Origin: CAZKXU01 sp964556665
GTDB taxonomy: Bacteria; Bdellovibrionota_C; UBA2361; CAZKXU01
Direction: 5' to 3'
NCBI GenBank assembly: GCA_964556665.1
Contig: CAZKXU010000005.1
Span: 1-61,992, forward strand
DNA: 61,992 bases
Below the pieces are notes generated by a model that saw nothing but the letters and a program-made list of their open reading frames with translations, did not search any database and was not told the DNA's origin. This document shows, one piece after another, positions 1-8,344 of this stretch (position 1 is its first letter; each line of letters starts with the position of its first letter). A program made the position numbers and the translations under genes.

Positions 1-66
1 TTCCGAGGCGTGCCAATCTGGGGCAACGCTGCGCGCTATACGTGAAAAAACTTAGTTGGCGAAGGT
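1..66. repeat. Partial copy of dispersed repeat module, cut by window edge
   Basis: This stretch is, apart from a base or so, the reverse complement of about 31921-31985. Shared words include CGAGGCGTGCCAATCTGG, GGGCAACGCTGCGCG and CGTGAAAAAACTTA. The same module also occurs in a diverged form at about 32047-32095. It is therefore part of the dispersed inverted-repeat family described at 31794-32218, and the rest of this copy lies left of the window. Confidence 0.8.
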
Positions 67-159
67 CTAGTAAGTAAATTTGAGAATGAAGTTAAATTGC
101 TTAGGTAGCTTTTCCCTGCAGGACAAAAATTATGTAAACAGGGCGTATCCCGATTTTTT

Positions 160-1305
160 CTATTCTTTTAGTCCCATAATTAAATCCGACAAATTAACCA
201 TGCTCACAGAAATACCATTATAATCTTTTACATAACTACTTCGCAGATAAGGTGAAACTACAAAGTTCTTACCTTTCGGATAGCTCTCTCGAAATACTTT
301 AAGTGCCTTAGGATCAAATCTTAATTCATTCATTTTACACTCTATTGTGATTGGCATTTGGTTCTCTCTAAAAACAATGAAGTCTATCTCATTTTTTTTA
401 TCGTCACGCCAAAATTGTATCTTCTCAGAATTAAACTTTGTAGATAACTCATCAAGCACTAAATTCTCCCAAAGCATTCCTTCATTTTCAGAAGATAGTG
501 TCTGCCAGCCTCTCACATGAGCAATAAATCCTGTATCGAAACCGTATACCTTAGGCTGCCTTACAAGTTCTCTTCTCTTGCCACCATGATATGGGCGAAT
601 TATGCGAATAGCATGACAGATCGTTAATGCCTCCATGTAATTCATTACGGTCGGGCGTGAAAGTTCAGTATTCGTTGCCAATTTAGTTATATCGACTAAC
701 TCTCCATTGCTGGCGAGCAATATCTCAAAAAGCTTAATAAATTGAGCTCTCTTTTCAATTTGAAAGAGTTCCCTTATGTCTCTAGCAAAAAATGAATCAG
801 TCCATTCGGAGTAATATTCAGAATCCTGTGGATCATTGGAAAGCAACCTTTGCGGCAGACCACCTCGAAGCATTCGATTACTTAAGTTAACGTTATTGAA
901 TACTCCAAGTTCCGAGAATAACACTGGTACTAGATGAACCTCGCGCTTCCTTCCTGCTAAACTATCGCTAAACTTTTCAGTTGCACTCAATGTGGATGAG
1001 CCAGTAGCCAGTATCTTTAATTTGGGGAACTCGTCTGCTGCAATTTTTAAAACGCGACTGGGATCTGGAATATTATGAATTTCATCTATGATTACTACTC
1101 CCTCTTCAATACTATTAAAAAATGACTCTGGATTACTTAAGCGCTCAGTAACACTTGGTAAATCACAATTAAAATAGTGGGCATTTGGAATGCTTTTAGC
1201 CAAAGATGTTTTTCCTACGCGGCGCACACCAGAAAGCCATACTATTGGTGCCTTAGCCCAGGCAGCATTGATTTTATCAAGCCAAACCTTTCGCTCTAAG
1301 ATCAT
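160..1305 (-). CDS. AAA ATPase of the AAA_14/DUF4143 type
   Basis: A 381-residue ATPase of the widespread, poorly understood AAA_14/DUF4143 family. The Walker A loop is GVRRVGKTS (residues 26-34), Walker B is VVIIDEIHN (70-78), and a sensor-like TGSS follows at 101-104. The middle has a winged-helix look (SRPTVMNYMEAL). The C-terminal DUF4143 part keeps a PD-(D/E)XK-like pattern, EID at 306-308 and ECK at 322-324, so a nuclease-like fold is plausible. Cellular function is unknown for the family; toxin-like, mobile or defence roles are only guesses. It stands alone, and a perfect palindrome 13 bases upstream of the start suggests its own operator. A second family member lies at 16857-18107. 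Family call is sure; role is not. Confidence 0.9.
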   Translation of the reverse strand: MILERKVWLDKINAAWAKAPIVWLSGVRRVGKTSLAKSIPNAHYFNCDLPSVTERLSNPESFFNSIEEGVVIIDEIHNIPDPSRVLKIAADEFPKLKILATGSSTLSATEKFSDSLAGRKREVHLVPVLFSELGVFNNVNLSNRMLRGGLPQRLLSNDPQDSEYYSEWTDSFFARDIRELFQIEKRAQFIKLFEILLASNGELVDITKLATNTELSRPTVMNYMEALTICHAIRIIRPYHGGKRRELVRQPKVYGFDTGFIAHVRGWQTLSSENEGMLWENLVLDELSTKFNSEKIQFWRDDKKNEIDFIVFRENQMPITIECKMNELRFDPKALKVFRESYPKGKNFVVSPYLRSSYVKDYNGISVSMVNLSDLIMGLKE

Positions 1306-1317
1306 ATAGCAATATTA

Positions 1318-1339
1318 TACATTTATCGCGATAAATGTA
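1318..1339. promoter_or_regulatory. Perfect 22-bp palindrome upstream of DUF4143 ATPase
   Basis: Two perfect 11-base half-sites, TACATTTATCG and its reverse complement, abut without a spacer. The palindrome lies 13 to 34 bases upstream of the ATPase start at 1305. The position fits a promoter operator for a dimeric regulator or for autoregulation through the ATPase's own winged-helix region. A similar 11+11 palindrome precedes the other DUF4143 gene at 16827-16848. Confidence 0.6.
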
Positions 1340-1527
1340 AAGAGTAATTACGCATGTTGTATCTAGTTAATATTATTACAATTCTGTCCGATTAGTTTGT
1401 GAATGGGTTCAATAAGTTAGCGTTTTCCTCTAAGTTTTGATTTTCAAAACTGATAATTATAGCTGTCAGTAATAGTTGGGGAAGAGAGGCACAATAAGAC
1501 CTTTATTTTATATTTATCCCCGATCTG

Positions 1528-1558
1528 GCGGCCTCGGAGTGGGGAGCTCCGAGGCCGC
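1528..1558 (-). terminator. GC-rich hairpin after small ORF
   Basis: Perfect 12-bp arms (GCGGCCTCGGAG at 1528-1539 and its complement at 1547-1558) enclose a 7-base loop. It lies 13 bases past the stop of the minus-strand ORF 1572-1790. The following minus-strand sequence is AT-rich but has no clean T-run, so an intrinsic terminator is likely but not textbook. Confidence 0.55.
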
Positions 1559-1571
1559 TAGTAGTTCGTGT

Positions 1572-1790
1572 TCAGGCAGCAGCTGCCTCGGGCGTCATCT
1601 CAACGACGGCCAGACGGGTTGCCTCGCTGAGGTCAACCTCGCCGTAGCTGAAGGACAGGAGCTCGAACCAGTCCGGATCATTGGAGCATTTGTCGCCGAG
1701 GTCCACTTTGATCAGATGTTCAGCCCCGAGGTTCTTCAACGCCATGAACTCCGCATTGGCCTCCTCGCCGCTTGGCATATAGTAGTCCAC
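1572..1790 (-). CDS. Small hypothetical protein, GC-rich, possibly a fragment
   Basis: A 72-residue ORF whose earliest start is GTG at 1790; an in-frame TAG stands directly before it, so it cannot be longer. The product is acidic (many Asp/Glu) and ends in PEAAAA. Its codons prefer C or G in third positions, unlike the AT-rich neighbouring genes but like the ParB-like gene at 22829. A stem-loop follows the stop, which supports a real transcript end. No family is recognised. No clear Shine-Dalgarno sequence precedes the GTG, so it may be the 3' fragment of a longer imported gene. Reading on the opposite strand gives an implausible protein. Confidence 0.5.
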   Translation of the reverse strand: MDYYMPSGEEANAEFMALKNLGAEHLIKVDLGDKCSNDPDWFELLSFSYGEVDLSEATRLAVVEMTPEAAAA

Positions 1791-1882
1791 CTAGCGTTAA
1801 ATTGAGCTAAATTTCGATTATTGGTGCAATTGCTTCCTGCTATAGTTAGTCCTTAATTGCTCATTGAAGTCCGGCAACTTCT

Positions 1883-1940
1883 GTCCGCCTTCGCTCCTTG
1901 AAATACTTTTACAAAGTATTTCAAGGAGCTACGGCGGGAC
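1883..1940. repeat. Long palindromic hairpin repeat
   Basis: Core arms of 17 bp (GCTCCTTGAAATACTTT at 1893-1909, complement at 1913-1929) enclose a 3-base loop. An outer imperfect layer pairs GTCCGCC-like with GGCGGGAC, extending the structure to about 58 bases. It is immediately followed by another palindrome at 1940-1986. It lies upstream of the DUF1549 gene and after no plus-strand gene, so it looks like a repetitive palindromic unit rather than a terminator. Confidence 0.7.
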
Positions 1941-1986
1941 GTATTTGCTCAATAAGCCCGGATTCCGAGCTTATTGAGCAAATACG
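1940..1986. repeat. Perfect inverted repeat ending in GTATTTGCTCA
   Basis: 18-bp perfect arms (CGTATTTGCTCAATAAGC at 1940-1957, complement at 1969-1986) surround an 11-base loop. The arm closely matches the terminal sequence GTATTTGCTCATTAAG of the repeat elements at 26269-26433 and 31794-32218. It may be a minimal or collapsed member of that family. The ATG of the next gene lies 24 bases beyond. Confidence 0.7.
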
Positions 1987-2009
1987 ATAATTCTTGCTAA
2001 TGTAGTAGC

Positions 2010-4940
2010 ATGCTTGAATATCTTGAAAGAGCCCTATGGCTGCTCGGTCGACTACATCCAGCTGTCGTGCATTTCCCAATTGCATTTCTTTTGGCTCTAT
2101 CCGTGTATATAATTTTAGTTTTCTTCAAAAAAACCTCCGCCAATTCCAGAGTAATATCTATTATACTAAATATAGCCACAATCTCGGCTATAATTGCGAG
2201 TATTATCGGTTTACTTAATGCCTATTATCAGGATTTTAGTGGTGATCTTGCAGAAACACTTTTCTGGCATAAATATTTAGGCATTGCCGTAACGGTTATA
2301 CTAATTATTACTCAGCTGTTAATACGGGTAAAAGCAAAATTTATTGACTCACCATTTTTTCTTTCACTGCTCGCTGCAGGCTCACTCTTACTAATTATCT
2401 CAACTCACTTTGGATCGGTCATGGTGCATGGTGGTGATTATTTATTAGAACCAATGCGTGAAACTCTCCCCGCACAAACTTTAATTACCAAGCAAGATAA
2501 GAAGGAGCTGCAAAATACAAATGACAAACATGCTGAAAAAGAAGAACATCAGTATACAAAACTAACCAACTTGCCTACTCCTATCCAAAAAGTGATTGAT
2601 TTCGATCATGATATTAAACCTATCTTTGAGCAAAGCTGTGCTAAGTGCCACCTAGCTGGGAAAAAGAAAGGAGATCTTCAGTTAGATAGCAGAGAGAAAA
2701 TACTCAAAGGTGGCGAAAGTGGGCCTGCCGTAGTTGTCGGCGACAGCTTAAACAGCTTACTAGTGCAATTAATCGCAGGGGCTGATGCTGAACGTAAAAT
2801 GCCAAAGAAAGCTTCAAAATTAAGTGATCAAGAGATCGGCACGATTAGAGCCTGGATCGATCAAGGTTTAAAATGGGGTAAAGAGATTGATGATAAAAAA
2901 CTAGCAAAGGTATCAGTTGCTCCGCGTCGCCCTGAGCTTACGCCAAACCTTAATCCTGAATTAAATCCAATTGATAATCTGCTTCAACCTTACTATGAAA
3001 AACATGGTGTAACATTGTCAGAGGATTTAAATGATGCCTTATTTATGAGGCGTGTTTCACTAGACCTAGTTGGATTACTACCAGAGGCGGAGCAGTTAAA
3101 AACTTTTATACAAAGCCGTGAACCGGGCAAACGTGAAGAACTAGTTGATAGTTTATTAGCAGATGATGTCAACTACGCAGCACATTGGATTACTTTTTGG
3201 AACGATCTACTGCGAAATGATTATACAGGTGTTGGGTTCACACAAGGCATAAGACAGGAGATAACAGACTGGCTTTATAAAGCCCTCCTCAACAATCTGC
3301 CACTAGATAAATTTGTACAGCAATTGATCAAGCCATCAAGAGAAACTGCTGGTTTTATGCAGGGCATTTCTTGGATCGGCCTTGTAAATCCTAGCGAGAG
3401 GCCTGAGTTGCAAGCAGCACAGGGAATCGCCCAGGTATTTATGGGGGTTAATTTAAAATGCACCTCATGTCATGATAGTTTTTTTGAGGAGTGGAGCCTA
3501 AAAGATGCTTATGGCTTGGCCAACGCCATTGGCGGTAAGCCTCTAAAAGCCCATGAATGTGAATCTCCGACTAGCCTCATACCGGCACCCAGCTTTCTTT
3601 ATCCTGAGCTAGGAGAGATTGAGGCCAAAGCTCCACGCAAAGTTAAACGGGAACAGCTTGCTAAGCTTGTTACATCACCACAAAACGGGCGTTTTGCACG
3701 TGCCATTGTTAACAGAATCTGGGCATTACTTTTTGGTTATGGACTAATAGAGCCGATTGACGAATTAGATCACAAAGCATGGAATGCCGATCTATTGGAT
3801 TGGTTAGCTACATACTTTGTTGAGCAGAATTATGATCTGAAAAAGTTACTTCGAATAATAGTTACCTCTAACGCATATCAACGTAAAGCCCTGCCATTAA
3901 GCGAGCAGCCGCCTAAAGAATATATATTTCATGCACCCTATATGCGTCGCATGACCGCCGAGCAGATACAGGATGCTATTTTTTCATTAAGTACGACTGT
4001 CCCTCCACTAACGGCGGGAGACCTAACCAGAATAATCAACTTAGTTATACCCGCCTTAGAGCAACGCTCTAAACTACAGTATGTTCAGGGCGATTTAGAA
4101 CAGGATTCAAGCTTGGAACTAAAATTGGATTTAAAAGATAGCAGCACTGTTTGGTTATCTGCTCTAGCTGTTCGCAAAGGGAACACATACCGACCAGTGC
4201 GTGAGAGTGTTGGTAAAAAGAAAAAAGCAGCAAACAAACCTTTACTTCATTTAGACTGGCAATATGCAAGGTTGTTTGATGGCAAGCAAAATATCAACAT
4301 CAAGGATATCGCCAGCACCAAAACCTACCCATGGAAGACGACAGCATTTACAGCGGGAGAAAGTGAGCTATTACCCGCATTTGAAATCACCCCTAATTAT
4401 TACTATCAAAAACTGCACCGTGCTCCATTATTTTTAGCAGCTTATGATTTTCCAAAGAAAGGTGGCAGATTCGAAATTGGCGCAAAACGAGCAGCTGAAT
4501 CAGGTAAAAAGCCAACAAAGAAAGTGGCATTAACGCTTTTTACAGGGCTACCTGTTAGAGCAGGATTGCTAGAAAACACCCCATTATCAATTAACTTGGG
4601 AAGGCCGCGACGGGAACATGTCGTATCTAAACGTAGTGCTGAATCAGGCACTCTGCTGGCTCTTGATTTGATTAATGGTGAGGAATTATTTATTCTTTTA
4701 AAGGCAGCTGCTAATAAAATGTTGCAATCGAATAAGCAAAATCAGCTGGAAGACAAGCTAGGAGATCAGCTACAAGATCAGCTTATTAATAAGATATATT
4801 GGCAGCTATTGTCACGTGCACCGACTACGCGGGAGATGGAGATTGCTAAGCGACATTTAAACTCCAATAGTAAGGAAGATGGCTTGGCAGATCTGCTTTG
4901 GGCAACATTAATGTCGCCAGAGTTTATTTTCATTGGTTAA
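2010..4940 (+). CDS. DUF1549/DUF1553 cytochrome-c domain protein (PSD1 type) with N-terminal membrane domain
   Basis: A 976-residue protein. The N-terminus carries HPAVVHFPIAFLL (16-28) and several hydrophobic helices up to about residue 145, matching the DUF2231-like membrane domain often fused to these proteins. A CAKCH heme-binding motif follows (210-214) in a planctomycete-type cytochrome c domain. DUF1549 covers about 325-510 and contains a second motif, CTSCH (484-488). DUF1553 covers about 540-970. Such proteins are membrane-anchored c-type cytochromes of unknown substrate, almost always encoded beside a DUF1501 protein, as here: the next gene starts 10 bases after the stop. The pairing is thought to serve degradation of complex substrates, but this is unproven. 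The start ATG at 2010 is the first possible one. Confidence 0.92.
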   Translation: MLEYLERALWLLGRLHPAVVHFPIAFLLALSVYIILVFFKKTSANSRVISIILNIATISAIIASIIGLLNAYYQDFSGDLAETLFWHKYLGIAVTVILIITQLLIRVKAKFIDSPFFLSLLAAGSLLLIISTHFGSVMVHGGDYLLEPMRETLPAQTLITKQDKKELQNTNDKHAEKEEHQYTKLTNLPTPIQKVIDFDHDIKPIFEQSCAKCHLAGKKKGDLQLDSREKILKGGESGPAVVVGDSLNSLLVQLIAGADAERKMPKKASKLSDQEIGTIRAWIDQGLKWGKEIDDKKLAKVSVAPRRPELTPNLNPELNPIDNLLQPYYEKHGVTLSEDLNDALFMRRVSLDLVGLLPEAEQLKTFIQSREPGKREELVDSLLADDVNYAAHWITFWNDLLRNDYTGVGFTQGIRQEITDWLYKALLNNLPLDKFVQQLIKPSRETAGFMQGISWIGLVNPSERPELQAAQGIAQVFMGVNLKCTSCHDSFFEEWSLKDAYGLANAIGGKPLKAHECESPTSLIPAPSFLYPELGEIEAKAPRKVKREQLAKLVTSPQNGRFARAIVNRIWALLFGYGLIEPIDELDHKAWNADLLDWLATYFVEQNYDLKKLLRIIVTSNAYQRKALPLSEQPPKEYIFHAPYMRRMTAEQIQDAIFSLSTTVPPLTAGDLTRIINLVIPALEQRSKLQYVQGDLEQDSSLELKLDLKDSSTVWLSALAVRKGNTYRPVRESVGKKKKAANKPLLHLDWQYARLFDGKQNINIKDIASTKTYPWKTTAFTAGESELLPAFEITPNYYYQKLHRAPLFLAAYDFPKKGGRFEIGAKRAAESGKKPTKKVALTLFTGLPVRAGLLENTPLSINLGRPRREHVVSKRSAESGTLLALDLINGEELFILLKAAANKMLQSNKQNQLEDKLGDQLQDQLINKIYWQLLSRAPTTREMEIAKRHLNSNSKEDGLADLLWATLMSPEFIFIG

Positions 4941-4950
4941 GGATAAGTTG

Positions 4951-6348
4951 ATGATAAAACGTTACTTAACTAGAAGAGATTTTATAATAAACAGTGCGAT
5001 TTTAGGGGCACTTGCTCTAGGCAAGCCAAATCTGGTGTGGGGGTCAAAGCAACCCCAAAAACTTGCAGCTAAAGCAGACCATATGATCCTCTTATGGCTT
5101 TCAGGTGGGTTAGCACAAACTGAAAGTTTTGATCCTAAACCATACTCCCCCTTTGAGCGCGGAGTCGATGTACGAAAGATATTAAGCACTTTTAAAAATA
5201 AAGAGACCGTAGTTGACGGCTTATTCTTTTCTGAGGGTTTAGAGCGCATTGCGCAGGTCATTGATCGTGGTGCGGTTCTTCGTTCTTTTAAGCCGCCCGA
5301 CCTAACTAAAACAGATCATACGCGCCACCAGTACCATTGGCATACAGGCTATATACCACCACAGGCGGTAGCTGTTCCACATATTGGTTCTGTAATTGCT
5401 AAGGTGCGTGGCACCACATCAGAAAATATACCAGCTTTTGTACACATCGGAGATAGACTGGAGGGACAATCATCAGACCAGGTACGTGCTTTCTTATCAT
5501 CAGGATACTTGGGCGCCAAATTTGCCCCTTTTATCATAACCGACCCTGACGCTGCGCACACTGTGGTGCAGCCACCAAAAGAGTTAAGCAATAGTCGTTT
5601 TGAGTCACGCCAAAGCTTATATCGAGAGTTAACAGCTCAGAGTGTAGGAGAAAAAGATATATCTAACTATCAACAGGATTCATTGTTACAAGCAATGGAG
5701 AGTGCCTATGCAATGACACGCTCATCTTTAGTGGATGCATTTAATCTAAACCTTGAACCGGCAGAAAGTTTTAATCGTTATAATAGTGGAATGTTTGGAC
5801 GTGGGATCTTACTAGCGCGCCGCTTGATAGAAAGCGGAGTTAGATTTGTTGAAGTCAGCTCAGAGTATGTGCCGTTTCAGAATTTTGATACTCATCGTGA
5901 TGGGCATAGACGCACAGTCGAGCTAAAAAAATGGATGGATGCTCCTATTGCCCAACTAGTTTTAGATTTAGAGCAACGTGGCCTACTGGATCGGACTTTA
6001 ATAGTTGTAGCCTCTGAATTTGGGCGTAGTCCAGGAATGAATAAAGTTAAAAAGGGAGAGATTATTAGGGTTGAGTCAGAGATACAGTACGGTATGCACG
6101 CTCATTTTACAGGCGCATCTTCTATAGTAATGTTTGGTGCCGGCGTTAATCATGGAAAGGTTTATGGTAAAACAGCAGACGAGTTCCCCTGCCAGACGAT
6201 TGAAGATGCAGTATCACTAAAGGATCTACACGCTACCATATACAATATTATGGGCATCCCCGCCGATCTATCATTCGAGGTCGAGCGTCGACCATACTAC
6301 GTTACTGAAGATGGCAAGGGCGAGGCGATACAGGCGTTAATGGCGTAA
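4951..6348 (+). CDS. DUF1501 domain exported protein (partner of the DUF1549/1553 protein)
   Basis: A 465-residue DUF1501 protein, a family related to alkaline phosphatase/sulfatase folds. The N-terminus reads TRRDFIINSAILGALALG, a twin-arginine-type signal, so export in folded form is likely. ILLWLSGGLAQTESFDPKP near the start and NFDTHRDGH near residue 310 are the metal-site-like motifs usual in the family; ASEFGRSPG follows. I chose ATG 4951 because AAGGA lies 7 bases upstream; a TTG at 4933 would overlap the preceding stop and has no such site. It forms one operon with 2010-4940. Function is unknown; co-occurrence with the cytochrome protein suggests one periplasmic pathway. Confidence 0.9.
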   Translation: MIKRYLTRRDFIINSAILGALALGKPNLVWGSKQPQKLAAKADHMILLWLSGGLAQTESFDPKPYSPFERGVDVRKILSTFKNKETVVDGLFFSEGLERIAQVIDRGAVLRSFKPPDLTKTDHTRHQYHWHTGYIPPQAVAVPHIGSVIAKVRGTTSENIPAFVHIGDRLEGQSSDQVRAFLSSGYLGAKFAPFIITDPDAAHTVVQPPKELSNSRFESRQSLYRELTAQSVGEKDISNYQQDSLLQAMESAYAMTRSSLVDAFNLNLEPAESFNRYNSGMFGRGILLARRLIESGVRFVEVSSEYVPFQNFDTHRDGHRRTVELKKWMDAPIAQLVLDLEQRGLLDRTLIVVASEFGRSPGMNKVKKGEIIRVESEIQYGMHAHFTGASSIVMFGAGVNHGKVYGKTADEFPCQTIEDAVSLKDLHATIYNIMGIPADLSFEVERRPYYVTEDGKGEAIQALMA

Positions 6349-6382
6349 CTGGGATCGCGGACAGGATGTCCGTTGTCCCAGT
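6348..6382. repeat. Diverged GGGACCGCGGGC-type palindrome at operon end
   Basis: Begins on the last base of the DUF1501 stop codon. ACTGGGA and TCCCAGT form the outer stem, with CGGAC/GTCCG inside. It is a diverged member of the palindromic family seen at 8202-8227 and 23901-23978. It can fold and may double as a transcription terminator, though no T-run follows at once. Confidence 0.6.
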
Positions 6383-6444
6383 ATTTGTAATAATAATCCG
6401 TAACGGATCGACTTTTTTCCCTACTTTGTATAAAGTAAACCTAT

Positions 6445-7872
6445 ATGGTTACAAGAATAAATATGCGGACAATTATATCCTTTATAGTTTTTCTCTGCGC
6501 TAGCTTATCACTGCTATTCATGAGCGCCTGTAGCAAAAGATCAGAGGCAAAGTTTTCAAGAGTTGTATTTATTACAATCGACACATTAAGGGCTGATCAC
6601 TTTAAGAGTTACGGCTATTTTAGAGAAACGGCGCCATTCATTGAACAGATGATACAAAATGGGGTGCTGTTTGAGAATGCTTTTAGTGCCTCCTCACATA
6701 CTGGTCCATCACATGCCTCTATGTTTACATCAGTATTTCCGCATCAACATGGGTTACTGCGTAATCATGAATTGGTAAATCCAGAGCTAATGACTATGCC
6801 AAAATTCTTCCAGCAAAATGGCTATGAAGTTGCTGGATTTTCAGCTGTAAACTTCATGGAAGGCAAGGTGGGATTTGAAATGTTGCCTGAGGAACTCGAG
6901 CTACAGTCGGCAAAAATTACAAGACAGTATTGGTTTAGACCCGCACAAATGAATGTAAACCGTGTGCTACATTGGTTTAATAAGAAAGGAAATCCAAACA
7001 ATTATTTTATTTGGCTACATTTTTACGATGTACATGAATGGGATAGTAAGAGAGCTGTGCCTGATAAGTATCGGGATCGATTTGCCAACACTGACAAGCG
7101 CGAACTTGTAGATTTTATAACAACTAAACATAATACCCCTCTTAGCTTCTTCAAGAAGGAGGAGCGCATGAATAGATATATAAATAGCTATGATACAAGA
7201 ATCGCCTATGTTGATGGGGAGATTAAGCGATTGCATGACAATATAAAGGATCGTGGCTTACTTGATAATTCGCTATGGGTAATTACTGCTGACCATGGTG
7301 AAGGTTTAGGTACACATAACTATAAGGGGCATGGAGAATTTTTATACAATGAGCAACTGCATGTACCATTAATATTTTACTCAAATAATAAGGTCTTCAA
7401 GTCACGCCGCGTAAAGAATTTAGTTCGTAGTGTGGATATTTTCCCTACACTTAGAGAGTTAAGCAATGTGAGTAATGTACCAGCATTAGAAGGGGTAATG
7501 GGAGTTTCATTAAAGCCGCTCCTATTAGGAGAAAAGTTTGATGAAGATACTATCAAATACAGTTTTTCTGAAAGACGCCCTAAAGATATGATCTCATTTA
7601 GAAAGAAATGGGAGGAAGGCGATGTCTTTTCAGTGCAGGATTTAGAACATAAATATGTACACCATACACAGGGACAAAGTGAGTTTTATGATTTAACCTC
7701 TGATCCATTTGAAGAGCGCAGCCTAAGCCGTGGCCTACCAGACTTAAAGAAAAGTCTACAGTTACCGATCGCTGCAATGCTAAATTTCTTAAAAGATCGT
7801 GGATCTGTACCGGATGCCCCAAAACTAAGCAAGGATGAACTCGAAGAACTTAAGTCGCTGGGTTATATGTAA
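6445..7872 (+). CDS. Sulfatase-family lipoprotein lacking a formylglycine Cys
   Basis: A 475-residue alkaline-phosphatase-superfamily protein. The N-terminal hydrophobic segment ends in LFMSAC, a lipobox, so the mature protein is probably a lipoprotein anchored at Cys 29. FITIDTLRADH (about 42-52) is the metal-binding sulfatase N-motif, and TADHGEGLGTH (about 282-292) a second metal site. At the usual C/S-x-P-x-R position the sequence is TGPSH, so neither Cys nor Ser is available for conversion to formylglycine. It may act as a phosphodiesterase, phosphotransferase or atypical sulfatase. The end FYDLTSDPFEERSL is typical of sulfatases. A second start, ATG 6463, is equally possible; no strong ribosome site distinguishes them. 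It stands alone downstream of the DUF1501 operon. Confidence 0.87.
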   Translation: MVTRINMRTIISFIVFLCASLSLLFMSACSKRSEAKFSRVVFITIDTLRADHFKSYGYFRETAPFIEQMIQNGVLFENAFSASSHTGPSHASMFTSVFPHQHGLLRNHELVNPELMTMPKFFQQNGYEVAGFSAVNFMEGKVGFEMLPEELELQSAKITRQYWFRPAQMNVNRVLHWFNKKGNPNNYFIWLHFYDVHEWDSKRAVPDKYRDRFANTDKRELVDFITTKHNTPLSFFKKEERMNRYINSYDTRIAYVDGEIKRLHDNIKDRGLLDNSLWVITADHGEGLGTHNYKGHGEFLYNEQLHVPLIFYSNNKVFKSRRVKNLVRSVDIFPTLRELSNVSNVPALEGVMGVSLKPLLLGEKFDEDTIKYSFSERRPKDMISFRKKWEEGDVFSVQDLEHKYVHHTQGQSEFYDLTSDPFEERSLSRGLPDLKKSLQLPIAAMLNFLKDRGSVPDAPKLSKDELEELKSLGYM

Positions 7873-7990
7873 AGCCAAACATAAGCAATGTAACATAACT
7901 CTTTACGATCTACCGGGACCGCGGGCGAGCCTGACAAGTGCACACCACAACTATCAGCCTAGAAAGAGCAGTTCGAACTAAGAAAAGGCG

Positions 7991-8077
7991 AAAAATGCCC
8001 GAAAACACACCGCTTTATTAAGTTTGCGAGTTCACCCAAAAGGTGAGGCTGCTGCCGAGCTGTTTTCGGGCATTTTT
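7991..8077 (+). terminator. Long-loop hairpin ending in T-run
   Basis: Perfect 17-bp arms (AAAAATGCCCGAAAACA at 7991-8007, complement at 8061-8077) are separated by 53 bases. The right arm ends in a T-run, so on the plus strand it could terminate transcription from the sulfatase gene 120 bases upstream. The loop is unusually long and contains its own small stems, so a small structured RNA is an alternative. The rest of 7873-8294 holds no gene I can support. Confidence 0.45.
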
Positions 8078-8201
8078 TGGCCTAAAAAAGGTTAGAACTA
8101 CTTCTTCTTGCTGAACTTAGTCCGGCAACTGCCTGATTTAGGTTCAGCAGGTCCATGCGAAGCGTGGTTCAGCCAGCAACGTAGTAGCAGCTAATGCGTT
8201 T

Positions 8202-8227
8202 GCGGGCTGGACGCCCGCGGTCCCAGT
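8202..8227. repeat. GGGACCGCGGGC-family palindromic repeat unit
   Basis: The unit GCGGGCTGGACGCCCGC plus GGTCCCAGT forms a short GCGGGC/GCCCGC hairpin. It is nearly identical to one half of the perfect inverted repeat at 23901-23978. A matching half in opposite orientation (GGGACCGCGGGC) lies near 7916-7927, so the pair may be one element separated by about 275 bases. Confidence 0.7.
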
Positions 8228-8294
8228 GAGCTGGATATAGAACTGACGTCAGGAAATATCAACAACTCTTTCCTTCAGTGCAGATACAATAAAA

Positions 8295-8324
8295 AAGGCC
8301 GGCTAAGTTTCCTCAGCCGGCCTT
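8295..8324 (-). terminator. Intrinsic terminator of TonB receptor gene
   Basis: Read on the minus strand, AAGGCCGGCT pairs perfectly with AGCCGGCCTT over a 10-base loop and is followed directly by TTTTATT. It lies 20 bases past the stop of 8345-10339, a textbook Rho-independent terminator. Confidence 0.9.
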
Positions 8325-8344
8325 CTGATTCTAATTCTGTAGAA

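Noticed and set aside
1476..1805. Plus-strand ORF of 109 codons over the GC-rich patch
   Set aside because: It runs through the hairpin at 1528-1558 and is Gly/Ser/Ala-rich; the minus-strand frame gives a more protein-like sequence followed by that hairpin.
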